Shown piece after piece: positions 1 through 8,245 of a DNA stretch of 64,000 nt. This DNA comes from Streptomyces sp. GQFP. Lineage in GTDB: Bacteria; Actinomycetota; Actinomycetes; Streptomycetales; Streptomycetaceae. The notes beneath the pieces are model-generated. The model saw nothing but the letters and a program-made list of their open reading frames with translations. It searched no databases and was not told where the DNA came from. Within the stretch, counting starts at the first letter, position 1, and every line of letters begins with the position of its first letter. The position numbers and the translations under genes are program-made. The stretch is taken from positions 2,294,001-2,358,000 of the forward strand of contig NZ_CP089312.1 of NCBI RefSeq assembly GCF_021545335.1, written 5' to 3'.

Positions 1-1
1 T

Positions 2-298
2 CATGAGAATGCGCGGGGTGGGGCTATAGCAGGTGCGTGTTGCCCGCTTCAGCTATCCGTCAGCGGCGCCCGGTTTCCGGGAACCCGTGGCGGCGTCTTC
101 CGTCAAGAGATCACCGACGCGGACCGGATCCTGGCGAAGGTCGTTTCCCAGCGAGGTCTATGCAACCAGCAGACCCTGGCCGACTTGTTCGTTGTCGGTC
201 GTGGCACCCACGGCCGACGACGTACTCGCATCCGTCACAGGAGACAGCGAAACACCATGTTGAATTCTTACGGCTTCACTACGCCCGCAACCTGCTGA
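2..298 (+). pseudogene. Transposase remnant, cut by the left window edge
   Basis: A reading frame is open from the window edge to a TGA at 296-298. Residues from about position 92 on read GGVFRQEITDADRILAK, then QQTLADLFVVGRGT, which resembles the N-terminal helix-turn-helix part of actinobacterial transposases of the ISAzo13-like type (memory of family, not searched). After RGT the frame degenerates into Arg/His-rich sequence and stops, so the catalytic part is missing. It is most likely a decayed IS fragment marking an unstable junction. The IS family assignment is tentative. Confidence 0.4.
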
Positions 299-305
299 GC
301 CAGGT

Positions 306-743
306 TCAGAGGTCGTGCAGCCCATCGCGCGGGTCCGTCGCCGCGCCTCCCTCGGTGACCCGGCGGTAGGCCGCGCGGGCGTGGAGCAAGCGGGCCAGCA
401 GCGTGCCGACGAGAGCTGCGGCGAGCAGGCAGGCGAGCCAGAACGTGTCGCGGTGTCCGGCCCAGGTGAGGGTCCCCACGGGCGGGATGGCGAAGCCGTT
501 GAGGAACAGCCAGCACAGCACCGCCGTACCGGGTGCCGCGGTGAAGCGCGCGCACAGGCCCAGCAGGGCGGCCAGCAGGGACAGTGCCGTCAAGGCGAGT
601 TCGGGCTGGTCGGTGCCGGTGAGGGTGTTGAGCAGCGCCACGAGCACCAGGGCACCGCCGGAGGCCGCAGCCCACACCAGCGGGGTGGCGACCGGCCGGG
701 GGACAGGCCGCACCCCGGAGCTGAGAGACACCCACTCGATCAT
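306..743 (-). CDS. Small integral membrane protein, unknown function
   Basis: Encodes about 145 residues starting MIEWVSLSSG. The ATG at 743 is chosen because GGAAGGAAACG lies just upstream; a longer in-frame ATG at 917 has no comparable site and would run through the neighbouring promoter. Four hydrophobic segments are visible: around ALVLVALLNTL, LALTALSLLAALLGL, TAVLCWLFLNGFAIPP and FWLACLLAAALVGTLLARLL. The four-helix layout recalls DUF4118-type sensor membrane modules without any kinase, but this is only a resemblance. It diverges from the antiporter genes at 916, so the two may share a promoter region. The short tail (RRVTEGGAATDPRDG) is polar. Confidence 0.6.
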   Translation of the reverse strand: MIEWVSLSSGVRPVPRPVATPLVWAAASGGALVLVALLNTLTGTDQPELALTALSLLAALLGLCARFTAAPGTAVLCWLFLNGFAIPPVGTLTWAGHRDTFWLACLLAAALVGTLLARLLHARAAYRRVTEGGAATDPRDGLHDL

Positions 744-752
744 GCTGACGTT

Positions 753-788
753 TCCTTCCAGTCCTGCCAGTCCTGCCAGTCCTGTCAG
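753..788 (-). repeat. Four tandem 9-nt units ahead of the membrane-protein gene
   Basis: On the minus strand the units read CTGACAGGA, CTGGCAGGA, CTGGCAGGA and CTGGAAGGA, ending 9 nt before the ATG at 743. Each unit repeats an AGGA Shine-Dalgarno-like core. The last one is the probable ribosome binding site; the others could be slippage copies or stand-by sites. Confidence 0.6.
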
Positions 789-915
789 TCGTTCCGGGGG
801 GACGCGGATTGTCCCACTCGGCCCTCGGCCGCACTCCCATGACCGATTCCAGACCCTCGTTAGGGTGACACCGACAACTGTCCGAGATAACGCCCGAACC
901 AGACAGGGGGCAGCC

Positions 916-1393
916 ATGGGTGCTCCACGCCTGAGCAGTACGCCGTTGCCGGGGATTGGCGTGCGCTATGACCTGACGACACGGGAACAGCGCCGCCTGT
1001 CGGTCGTCGCCCACCGCGACGGATCACGGACCCTGGGCGCGTACCGCAAGGACGATCCCGACGCCTGCGATCTGTCGGTGCGGCTGACGTCCGAAGAGAC
1101 GGCGACCCTCATCGACGCTCTCATGCCGGCGCACCACAGCCCGAACCTGCTGTCCACGACCGACCTGGGGCTGGTGGCGGAGCGGATCGAACTGTCCGCC
1201 ACCTCGCACTGGAACGGGCGGCTGCTGGGCGAGACGCGGATGCGCACCGAGACCAGTGTGTCCATCGTCGCGGTGCTGCGCCGAGGCGAAACCGTCACCT
1301 GCCCCGGACTTCCGGCTGGCCGGCGGCGACACCCTGATCCTGATCGGTACGCGCGAGGGCGTGGAGGCAGCCGCGGCGATACTCGGCAGGTAG
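916..1393 (+). pseudogene. KhtT-like antiporter regulatory subunit, frameshifted
   Basis: Resembles the TrkA-C/RCK-C regulatory subunit that partners a CPA2 cation:proton antiporter. The protein runs MGAPRLSSTPLPGIGVRYDL, has a KhtT-like N-terminal half, then LGETRMRTETSVSIVAVLRR, typical of an RCK_C domain. After GETVTCP the expected ending (FRLAGGDTLILIGTREGVE, then AAAAILGR and TAG at 1391) lies one base out of frame. Removing one C from the CCCC run at 1302-1305 restores a full-length protein of about 158 residues. It is either a recent mutation or a sequencing error. The next gene starts 9 nt after the TAG, so they form an operon. Confidence 0.7.
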
Positions 1394-1402
1394 TGACCCG
1401 GC

Positions 1403-2829
1403 ATGCACTCCTCCGCGGTGTTCCTGATCGAGTTCGGCGCGATCACCCTCGGTCTGGGGCTGCTGGGACGGTTCGCCGGGCGGTTCCAGTTCTCGCCGAT
1501 TCCCCTGTATCTGCTGGCCGGCCTCGCCTTCGGTGAGGGCGGGCTCCTGCCGCTGGGCACCAGTGAGGAGTTCGTGGCTACCGGCGCCGAGATAGGCGTC
1601 ATACTCCTGCTGCTTCTGCTCGGCCTGGAGTACAGCGCCTCCGAGCTCGTCTCCAGCCTCAAGACCCAATACCCCGCCGGCGCGGTCGACCTGGTCCTCA
1701 ACGCCACCCCCGGTGCGGCGATGGCGCTGCTGCTGGGCTGGGGCCCGGTCGCCGCCGTCGCCCTGGCCGGGGTCACCTGGATCTCCTCCTCCGGCGTCAT
1801 CGCCAAAGTCCTCGGAGACCTGGGACGACTCGGCAACCGCGAGACACCCGTCATCCTGAGCATCCTCGTCCTCGAAGACCTCTCCATGGCCGTCTACCTG
1901 CCCATCCTCACCGCCCTGCTCGCGGGGGTGAGCCTGGCGGGCGGCGCCGCCACCCTGCTGATCGCCCTGGGCACCGTCGGCGCCGTCCTGTACGTGGCCC
2001 TGCGTCACGGCGGGCTGGTCAGCCGGGCGGTGTCCTCCGACAGTGCCGAGATGCTCCTGCTGGTCGTCTTCGGACTGGCCCTCCTGGTGGCCGGGGTTGC
2101 CCAGCAGTTGCAGGTGTCGGCGGCCGTGGGGGCGTTCCTCGTGGGTATCGCGCTGTCCGGGGAGGTCGCCGAAGGGGCCAGCGGCCTCCTCACTCCGCTG
2201 CGGGATCTGTTCGCCGCGGTGTTCTTCGTCTTCTTCGCCTGCACACCGATCCGGCGGACATCCCGCCCGTCCTGCTCCCGGCGCTCGCCCTGGCCACCGT
2301 CACCGCGCTGACGAAGATCGCTACCGGCCACTGGGCCGCACGGCGCGCCGGGATCTCCGCCAAGGGCCGCTGGCGGGCCGGCGGCACCCTGGTCGCCCGC
2401 GGCGAGTTCTCCATCGTCATCGCCGGACTCGCCGTCGGCGTCGAACCGCGTATCGGCCCACTGGCCACGGCATACGTCCTGATCCTCGTCGTTCTCGGGC
2501 CGCTCACCGCCCGCTACACCGAACCGGTGGCCCTGCGCCTGACGGACCGGCTGCGCAAACCCACTCCTGTGGTCTCCGAGCACCCCGCGGCCGAGGCGAC
2601 CTCCCTGCCTCTCCCGAACGCCCACAACGCGGTGGACGACCGAGGCACGGTCGACCGAGCATGCCAGACGGGGCGCTGGGTATCCCGGTCGCCCCACAGA
2701 GCGTCCAGGCTTCCGCCGTACGCCTCTTCCATCTGCGGCCAGACCTCGCGCATCCGCGGGTGCAGGAGATGGACCGGCCCGCTGAAGCTCGCCGCGGCAC
2801 GGAACAGCCCCGGGCGGCGGGCCGTGTAG
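1403..2829 (+). pseudogene. Cation:proton antiporter (CPA2/KhtU-like), frameshifted and 3'-fused
   Basis: From MHSSAVFLIEFGAITLGLG the frame encodes a polytopic Na+/H+-exchanger domain with many transmembrane helices (e.g. GVILLLLLLGLEYSA, WISSSGVIAKVLGDLG). At about 2239 (TTCTTCGCCTGCAC) one base is missing; restoring a G gives FFGLHTDPADIPP and continues into the last helices (TLVARGEFSIVIAGLAVGVE, VLILVVLGPL). That second frame stays open to 2829, but its tail after about 2660 is antisense to the esterase gene and is unlikely to be natural. With its regulator also frameshifted, the ion-transport unit is probably inactive unless the shifts are sequence errors. Confidence 0.75.
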
Positions 2830-4289
2830 GACACCGCGCCGAAGCCGCCCATCGACAGCCCGGCCACCGCCCTGCGTGTCCCGGCGCCGTAGTGGTGTTC
2901 GAGCAGCGGGCGCAGTTCGTCCAGGTGGAAGGTCTCCCAGGCGGGCGGGCCTCCGCTGCCGTGGTTCCGCCAGTTGCTGTAGAAGCCGACCTGCCCTCCT
3001 TCGGGCATCACCACCAGGACGTCGCGCAGTTGGGGGAGGTCCTCGATATCGGACTCTCGGATCCAGGTCTTGTAGGTCTCCGGTTCGAAGCCGCCGTGCA
3101 GGAGGTAGAGGACGGGCCAGCTCCGGCCGTGCCGCCGCCGCTCCCAGCCGTCCGGCGTCAGCAGCCGCACTCTGGCCGTGCCGCCGAGTGCGGGCGAGGC
3201 GACGGTGAGATCGACCTGGCGCGGGGCAACCCGCTCTTCCCGTACGACTTTCGGGCCTTGCAGGGCGTCCAGCAGGAGCGGCAGTGAGCGGTGGAACTCT
3301 CGTGCCCAGTACGGCGGGGAGTGCGTGCCTGCGTAGAAGTGCGTCGTCACCGGTGTTCCGGCGGAGGCCAGGCGGGCGGCAAGGGTCCGGGACTCGCGTT
3401 CCATGAGCGTCTCCGTCGGAGAGATCGCGTCCTCGGGGAACGGACCGGACGGGTCCTCCAGTCCGGGAATCTCCGGGTCGGGTTCGGTACCGGGCGGGTC
3501 GAGGACGCCTGCCGTGCCGTCACCGCTGGAGAGATACACAGGTGTCGTACGCAGTCGATCGGCCAGGTAATAGGGGTCGTGGGCCTGCCAGTTGGCGCGC
3601 TGGGCGACCGGGTCGCCCCACAGCGCCTTCCAGTCCAGGCCGAGGTACGTCATCGCGGCCCGGATCGCGTGCGGATGCTGGCTCGGGTGGACGAAGCCGC
3701 TGTAGCTCGCCACCGCCCGGAACAGTCCCGGGTGGCGCGCCGCGTAAGAGAGGGCACCGAACCCGCCCTGCGAATCCCCCGCGGCCACACGACGGGTACC
3801 CGCTCCGTAGTGCCGTTCCAGGAGAGGGCGCACCTCCTTGAGGTGGAAGGTCTCCACCGCGGGCGGGCCGCCCCGGCCACCGTTGTACCAGTCCGTGTAG
3901 AAGCCGAACAGCGGCATCTGCGGCATCACGACGAGCACGTCGCGCAGTTGGGGCACGTCCCGGAGCCGGGCGTCGTAGTCCTCGGTCCAGGCTTTGTGGT
4001 TGCCGTCCCCGCCGACCAGCAGATACAGCGTCGGCCAGCTGTCGCCGGGCCGTCGTTCCTGCCAGCCGTCCGGGGTCAGCAACCGGACCTTCGCGGGGCG
4101 GCTCAGGGCCGGGGAGTCGAGGGTCAGGTCGACCACGCGGTCGCCCACCGTCTCCTCGGCGGTGACCCGAGCGCCTTGCGGGGCGGGCTGCGTCGCGTCG
4201 GCATCCGCGCAGGAGACCCCGACCACCAACAGGAGATCGGCGATCACCAGGGCTAGGAGCAGCCGTATGCGTGCAGTCGTCCACGGCAT
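2514..4289 (-). CDS. Double-domain secreted esterase (Ag85/esterase-D fold), 3' end replaced
   Basis: ATG at 4289 with GGAGA 8 nt upstream. Residues 5-27 form a signal peptide or anchor (IRLLLALVIADLLLVVGV). Two homologous alpha/beta-hydrolase units follow, each beginning near VDLTLDSPAL/VDLTVASPAL and containing LLTPDGW, VLVVMP, FHL and a nucleophile elbow: GDSQGG near residue 173 in the first, GLSMGG in the second. The first unit also has a candidate catalytic His in FYAGTHSPPYW. The second breaks off at WGDRDTQRPVWHA, where the first continues into its Asp/His region, and is followed by about 45 unrelated residues antisense to the antiporter gene. The first domain may still work as an extracellular esterase; the second has lost its Asp/His part. 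Confidence 0.75.
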   Translation of the reverse strand: MPWTTARIRLLLALVIADLLLVVGVSCADADATQPAPQGARVTAEETVGDRVVDLTLDSPALSRPAKVRLLTPDGWQERRPGDSWPTLYLLVGGDGNHKAWTEDYDARLRDVPQLRDVLVVMPQMPLFGFYTDWYNGGRGGPPAVETFHLKEVRPLLERHYGAGTRRVAAGDSQGGFGALSYAARHPGLFRAVASYSGFVHPSQHPHAIRAAMTYLGLDWKALWGDPVAQRANWQAHDPYYLADRLRTTPVYLSSGDGTAGVLDPPGTEPDPEIPGLEDPSGPFPEDAISPTETLMERESRTLAARLASAGTPVTTHFYAGTHSPPYWAREFHRSLPLLLDALQGPKVVREERVAPRQVDLTVASPALGGTARVRLLTPDGWERRRHGRSWPVLYLLHGGFEPETYKTWIRESDIEDLPQLRDVLVVMPEGGQVGFYSNWRNHGSGGPPAWETFHLDELRPLLEHHYGAGTRRAVAGLSMGGFGAVSYTARRPGLFRAAASFSGPVHLLHPRMREVWPQMEEAYGGSLDALWGDRDTQRPVWHARSTVPRSSTALWAFGRGREVASAAGCSETTGVGLRSRSVRRRATGSV

Positions 4290-4332
4290 GGTGATTCTCC
4301 ATTCGTCAGAGGGCTTCAGAGGGCTGTGAGGA

Positions 4333-5100
4333 TCAGGCGTCCCGCCTGCGCAGGGTCACAGCGGCCAGCAGGAGCAGCGCCGTCGTGTAGCCCGTGACGA
4401 GCAGCAGGGACGGCCAGGGGCCGAGGCTGCCGACCGTCTCCGGGGTCGCGTCCGAGGTCTGGGTGAGTTTCTGGAGGGCGGCCGTCGGTGAGATGCCCGC
4501 GACCCAGCGCTGGGCGTAGCCGAAGAGCGGCCCGAGGAGGGACGGCAGGAGCAGCAGGCCGATGACGGCGGTGACGGCGCCGGCGGAGTGGCGTACGAGG
4601 GTGCCGACCGCCAGGCCGAACAGTGCGGCCACCGCGAAGCAGGCGGCGACGCCGAACAGGGCGGGCAGCGGCTCCCCTTGGGCGTACGTGCCGTCTTCGA
4701 GCATCGCGTCGCCGACGAGGTAGGCGAGGGTGCAGGAGGCCAGCGCCAGGACGTACGTCAGCCCCGCGAGCAGCGTCGCCTTCGCCGCCAGTACGCTGGC
4801 GCGGCGCGGGGTAGCGGCGAAGGTGGTGCGGATGCTGCCGCTGCCGTACTCGCTGGTGATCACCAGGGCGCCGACGACCGCGGCGAGCGTCTGTGCGGTG
4901 ACCGAGAGGGTGAGGCCGGCGCCGAGCACCGTGTCGTCCGGCTGCAGGCTCCCTGTCGCCGCGACGAACACCGCGCCCAGCACGGGGACGACGGCGGTGG
5001 CGACGGTCGTCCACACCAGGGAGCGCACGCTGCGGAACTTGATCCACTCATGTGCGAGCGCCTGCGGAAGACCGGCTCGTGCCTGTATGGGGATGGTCAT
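4333..5100 (-). CDS. ABC-2 type transporter permease
   Basis: A 255-residue membrane protein with about six hydrophobic spans (LVWTTVATAVVPVLGAVFV, LAAVVGALVITSEYGSG, LTYVLALASCTLAYLVG, LFGVAACFAVAALFGLAVG, AVTAVIGLLLLPSLLGPL, LLLVTGYTTALLLLAAV). The EYGSGSIRTTFAATPRR segment is typical of ABC-2 permeases of small drug- or peptide-efflux systems. Its start overlaps the stop of the upstream ATPase gene by 4 nt, so the two are translationally coupled and must form one transporter. The substrate cannot be read from the sequence; the adjoining two-component genes suggest cell-envelope stress or an antimicrobial. Confidence 0.9.
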   Translation of the reverse strand: MTIPIQARAGLPQALAHEWIKFRSVRSLVWTTVATAVVPVLGAVFVAATGSLQPDDTVLGAGLTLSVTAQTLAAVVGALVITSEYGSGSIRTTFAATPRRASVLAAKATLLAGLTYVLALASCTLAYLVGDAMLEDGTYAQGEPLPALFGVAACFAVAALFGLAVGTLVRHSAGAVTAVIGLLLLPSLLGPLFGYAQRWVAGISPTAALQKLTQTSDATPETVGSLGPWPSLLLVTGYTTALLLLAAVTLRRRDA

Positions 5101-6014
5101 CGGACGGCCTCCTGGGGTGTCCGGTACTCAGTCGAATCGTGGGAGAGGGCCGTGTACACCTCCTCCAAGGAGGAGTGCACGGGGGTGAGTTCGTGTACAG
5201 CGAGGCCGTGAACGCGGGCCAGCTCGCCGATGGTGGCGGCATCGAGGCCGTCCACGCGCCAGCCGCCCCGGGCGTCGAGCCCTACGGTCGCGCCCATGGC
5301 CGCCATCAGGTCCCGGAGCCGCTCCGGTTCCGGGGAGCGAACGAGCACATGGGCGCGGGAGTCGGCCTCGATGAAGTCCCGCACACTCGTGTCGGCCAGC
5401 AGTCGGCCCTTGCCAATCACGATCAGATGGTCGGCGGTCAGCTCCATCTCGCTCATCAGGTGGCTGGAGAGGAAAACCGTACGGCCCTGCCCGGCAAGGG
5501 ACTTCAGCAGCGTACGGATCCAGCGGACGCCCTCGGTGTCCAGGCCGTTGACCGGCTCGTCGAGGATCAGCACCTCCGGGTCGCCGAGCAGTGCGGCGGC
5601 GATGCCGAGCCGCTGGCTCATGCCGAGCGAGAAGCCCTTGACCCGCCGCCCGGCCACCTCGGTCAGACCGGTCAGGTCCAGGACTTCGGTGACCCGGCGG
5701 CGCGGGATGCGGTTGCTCGCCGCCAGCCCGGTCAGGTGCTGGTGAGCGGTGCGTCCGCCGTGCACACCTTTGGCGTCCAGCAGCGCGCCGACCATGCGCA
5801 GGGGCGCGGGCAGTTCGGCGTACCGTCGGCCCACCACGGTGACGGTACCCGCGGTGGGTGCGTCGAGGCCGAGGACGAGGCGCATGGTGGTGGACTTTCC
5901 GGCGCCGTTGGGGCCGAGGAAGCCGGTCACCCGGCCGGGCCGGACGGTGAACGTCAGTCGGTCGACGGCGGTCCGGTCGCCGTAGCGTTTCGTGAGGTCG
6001 TGTGTTTCGATCAT
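5097..6014 (-). CDS. ABC transporter ATP-binding protein
   Basis: Begins MIETHDLTKRYGDRTAV; this ATG at 6014 is preferred over an in-frame one at 6080 because it sits at the family's usual N-terminus and leaves the palindrome at 6070-6089 upstream. Walker A is GPNGAGKST, the signature is FSLGMSQRL, Walker B is VLILDEPVNGLD, and the switch His follows in FLSSHLMSEME. The C-terminal third resembles the DUF4162-type extension of drug/bacteriocin exporters. About 305 residues, a normal length. It powers the permease encoded next and lies 193 nt downstream of the response-regulator gene, with its own probable control region. Confidence 0.92.
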   Translation of the reverse strand: MIETHDLTKRYGDRTAVDRLTFTVRPGRVTGFLGPNGAGKSTTMRLVLGLDAPTAGTVTVVGRRYAELPAPLRMVGALLDAKGVHGGRTAHQHLTGLAASNRIPRRRVTEVLDLTGLTEVAGRRVKGFSLGMSQRLGIAAALLGDPEVLILDEPVNGLDTEGVRWIRTLLKSLAGQGRTVFLSSHLMSEMELTADHLIVIGKGRLLADTSVRDFIEADSRAHVLVRSPEPERLRDLMAAMGATVGLDARGGWRVDGLDAATIGELARVHGLAVHELTPVHSSLEEVYTALSHDSTEYRTPQEAVR

Positions 6015-6069
6015 GCCGACCACGGTAGGAAGCCCGGACGATCCGGACATCCGCCGCCGGGAGTCGGCC

Positions 6070-6089
6070 GCTACTCCCACGGGAGTAGC
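6070..6089. promoter_or_regulatory. 9-bp palindrome ahead of the ABC transporter genes
   Basis: GCTACTCCC, a 2-nt spacer and GGGAGTAGC form a perfect 9-bp inverted repeat 56 nt upstream of the ATPase start. It is a good candidate binding site for the NarL-type regulator encoded at 6208-6876. A related half (GGGAGTAC) recurs upstream of the kinase gene at 8099-8112. Confidence 0.5.
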
Positions 6090-6207
6090 TCTCGCCGGAC
6101 CCAGTCCCAGGGCGCCGACCGTTGCCCGCCCCGTGCGGCTTCAGCACCGATCACGGCAGCGAGCTGCGGCGCGTCTTCCGGTTCCGGGAGGGGCCTCGCC
6201 GACTCGC

Positions 6208-6876
6208 TCAGCCTTCTCCTGCCCTGACCAGTCCCGTCTCGTACGCCAGCACTACCAGCTGCGCCCGGTCCCGCGCCCGGAGCTTGATCATCGCGCGGCT
6301 CACATGGGTTTTCGCGGTCAGCGGGCTCATCAGCAGCGTCCGGCCGATCTCCTCGTTGCCCAGTCCGGCCGCGACCAGCGCCATCACCTCCCGCTCCCGC
6401 TCGGTGAGCACCGCCAGCCGCTCCGCACCCACCGCCTCCGGGCCCTTCAACCGGGCGAACTCCTCCACCACAGCGCGGGTCACGGCCGGTGCGAGAAGGC
6501 TCTGCCCGGCCGCGACCGTACGGATCGCCGCCCGCAGTTCGTCCGGCTCGATGTCCTTCAGCAGAAACCCGGCCGCCCCGTGCCGCAGCGCCTCGAAGAC
6601 GTAACCGTCGGCCTGGTACGTGGTGAGCATGACCACGCGTACGCCGTCCAGGGCAGGGTCGGCGGCGATCTGGCGGGTGGCCTCGATGCCGTCGACGCCG
6701 GGCATACGGATGTCCATCAGCACGACGTCGGGCCGGGTCAGCCGCACCGCTTCCACGGCCTGCCGCCCGTCGGCCGCCTCCGCGACCACGACCAGGTCGT
6801 CGGTCAGGTCCAGCAGGGCGCGGAAGCCCGCCCGTACGACGGTCTGGTCATCCGCGAGCACCACACGCACCGTCAC
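6208..6876 (-). CDS. NarL/LuxR-family response regulator
   Basis: A 222-residue two-domain protein. The receiver domain (about 1-120) has the acidic pocket in VVLADDQ, the phospho-acceptor Asp in VVLMDIRMPGVDG and the conserved Lys in FLLKD. The LuxR-type helix-turn-helix (about 150-215) reads LTEREREVMALVAAGL and then KTHVSRAMIKL. Its start overlaps the stop of the upstream kinase gene by 4 nt, so the pair is cognate. It probably controls the ABC genes downstream through the palindrome at 6070-6089 (inference). Confidence 0.95.
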   Translation of the reverse strand: MTVRVVLADDQTVVRAGFRALLDLTDDLVVVAEAADGRQAVEAVRLTRPDVVLMDIRMPGVDGIEATRQIAADPALDGVRVVMLTTYQADGYVFEALRHGAAGFLLKDIEPDELRAAIRTVAAGQSLLAPAVTRAVVEEFARLKGPEAVGAERLAVLTEREREVMALVAAGLGNEEIGRTLLMSPLTAKTHVSRAMIKLRARDRAQLVVLAYETGLVRAGEG

Positions 6877-8057
6877 GATCGCTCCCCTCCGTCGCCGCCA
6901 CGGGCCGGCAGTTCGGCCCGCACCCGGAACCCGCCGCCGGGCACCGGTCCGTAGTCGATCGTGCCCCCGGCCGCCGCTGCCCGCTCCCGCATCCCGGCCA
7001 GGCCGAAGCCGCCCCCGGCTGGTGACGGGGAGGGAGGGCCGTCGTCGACGACCTCTACCATCAGTCCACCGTCGCCCCGCACGACGGCCACCGCCGCGTG
7101 CCGGGCACCGGAGTGCTTGACGACGTTCGTCAGCGCTTCCTGCACGATCCGGTACGCGGCCAGCCCCACCACCGACGACACCCCGTCCGGCTCTCCCTCC
7201 TGCCGGAGCGTGATCTCCACATCGCCGCCCGCGAACCGGTCGACCAGTTCGGCGAGCCGCTCGAGCCCCGGCGCCGGTTCCACCGGTTCGCCCTCCGTCT
7301 CGCGCAACACAGTGACGGTGGCGCGCAGCTCCCGTACCGCCTCCTTGCCCGCCGCCCGCACCTGCCGCATCGCCGCCCGGGCCACCTCGGGCTTCACGTC
7401 GAACGCGTCCAGCGCCACGCCCGCCTGCACGGTCATCGCCGCGACCGTGTGCGCAACCACGTCGTGCAGCTCACGGGCGATCCGGACCCGCTCCTCGTGC
7501 ACCCGACGGGCCGCCTCCCGCTCCCGGTCCTCCTCCGCACGGGCGGCCCGGGCGACGTACTCGGCCTGCAACTGTCGCCGCGTACGCACCGCTTCACCCA
7601 GCAGTAGCGGCACCAGCGGCCACAGCATCTCCAGTACCGCCAGCCCTTGCGGGTTCACCACGTCGTTGCCCACCCACAGCGCGACCGCACCCGACGTGAG
7701 GGAGGCGATCAGTCCGGTCCGCACCGTGCGGCGCCGGTCGCCCTGTACCGCGACCGTGTACAGCGCCACGATCACCGGCAGATTCAGCAGCTCCCCGATG
7801 TGCCCGTACAGCGCCCAGCCCGCGCACGCCGCACCCGTCACCACCGCGACCGCCACCGGCCACCGCCGCCGCCACACCAGGGCGAGGAGCGAGACCGCCA
7901 GCAGCAGCCAGGTGAACCAGTCCGCCTGCCGGTACTCCGGTTCGTTCGACCACGCGTCCAGTCCGGTGAACCACGCGACCACAGCCACCACGAGCAGATC
8001 CACGGACCTGGGCGAAAGATCCCGCAGCCGGGCGGTCAGGCGATCGAAGGACGTCAC
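6873..8057 (-). CDS. NarL-type sensor histidine kinase
   Basis: A 394-residue membrane kinase. About five N-terminal hydrophobic spans (SVDLLVVAVVAWFTGL, FTWLLLAVSLLALVW, PVAVAVVTGAACAGWALYG, LPVIVALYTVAVQG, VLEMLWPLVPLLLGEA) are followed by a HisKA_3 domain with the phospho-acceptor His in RIARELHDVVAHTV and a C-terminal ATPase domain (EALTNVVKHSG, VVDDGPP, GFGLAGMRERA). The layout matches DesK-like kinases that sense membrane state. GTG start at 8057 with GGGGAG directly upstream; the spacing is short, so a slightly internal start is possible. First gene of a kinase-regulator operon. Confidence 0.92.
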   Translation of the reverse strand: MTSFDRLTARLRDLSPRSVDLLVVAVVAWFTGLDAWSNEPEYRQADWFTWLLLAVSLLALVWRRRWPVAVAVVTGAACAGWALYGHIGELLNLPVIVALYTVAVQGDRRRTVRTGLIASLTSGAVALWVGNDVVNPQGLAVLEMLWPLVPLLLGEAVRTRRQLQAEYVARAARAEEDREREAARRVHEERVRIARELHDVVAHTVAAMTVQAGVALDAFDVKPEVARAAMRQVRAAGKEAVRELRATVTVLRETEGEPVEPAPGLERLAELVDRFAGGDVEITLRQEGEPDGVSSVVGLAAYRIVQEALTNVVKHSGARHAAVAVVRGDGGLMVEVVDDGPPSPSPAGGGFGLAGMRERAAAAGGTIDYGPVPGGGFRVRAELPARGGDGGERS

Positions 8058-8098
8058 CTCCCCACCGTATGAGCGGCAGTGCCTGAGCGCGTACGACA

Positions 8099-8112
8099 GC
8101 GGGAGTACCCGC
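8099..8112. promoter_or_regulatory. GCGGGAGTACCCGC near-palindrome upstream of the kinase gene
   Basis: Lies 42 nt upstream of the kinase GTG and shares GGGAGTA with the 6070-6089 palindrome. It may allow the regulator to control its own operon. The assignment rests only on this sequence similarity. Confidence 0.35.
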
Positions 8113-8245
8113 GCAGCACCGTCCGCCCGGCACTCCGCCGCCGGGCAGCAGTGGTTTCAGGCGTGAGCACTTGGCATGTGTCAGATCGCCCCGCCCGCCC
8201 TCGGGCACGACGCCCTCGTTCCCTCACCCCTGAAGACGCGAGCTG

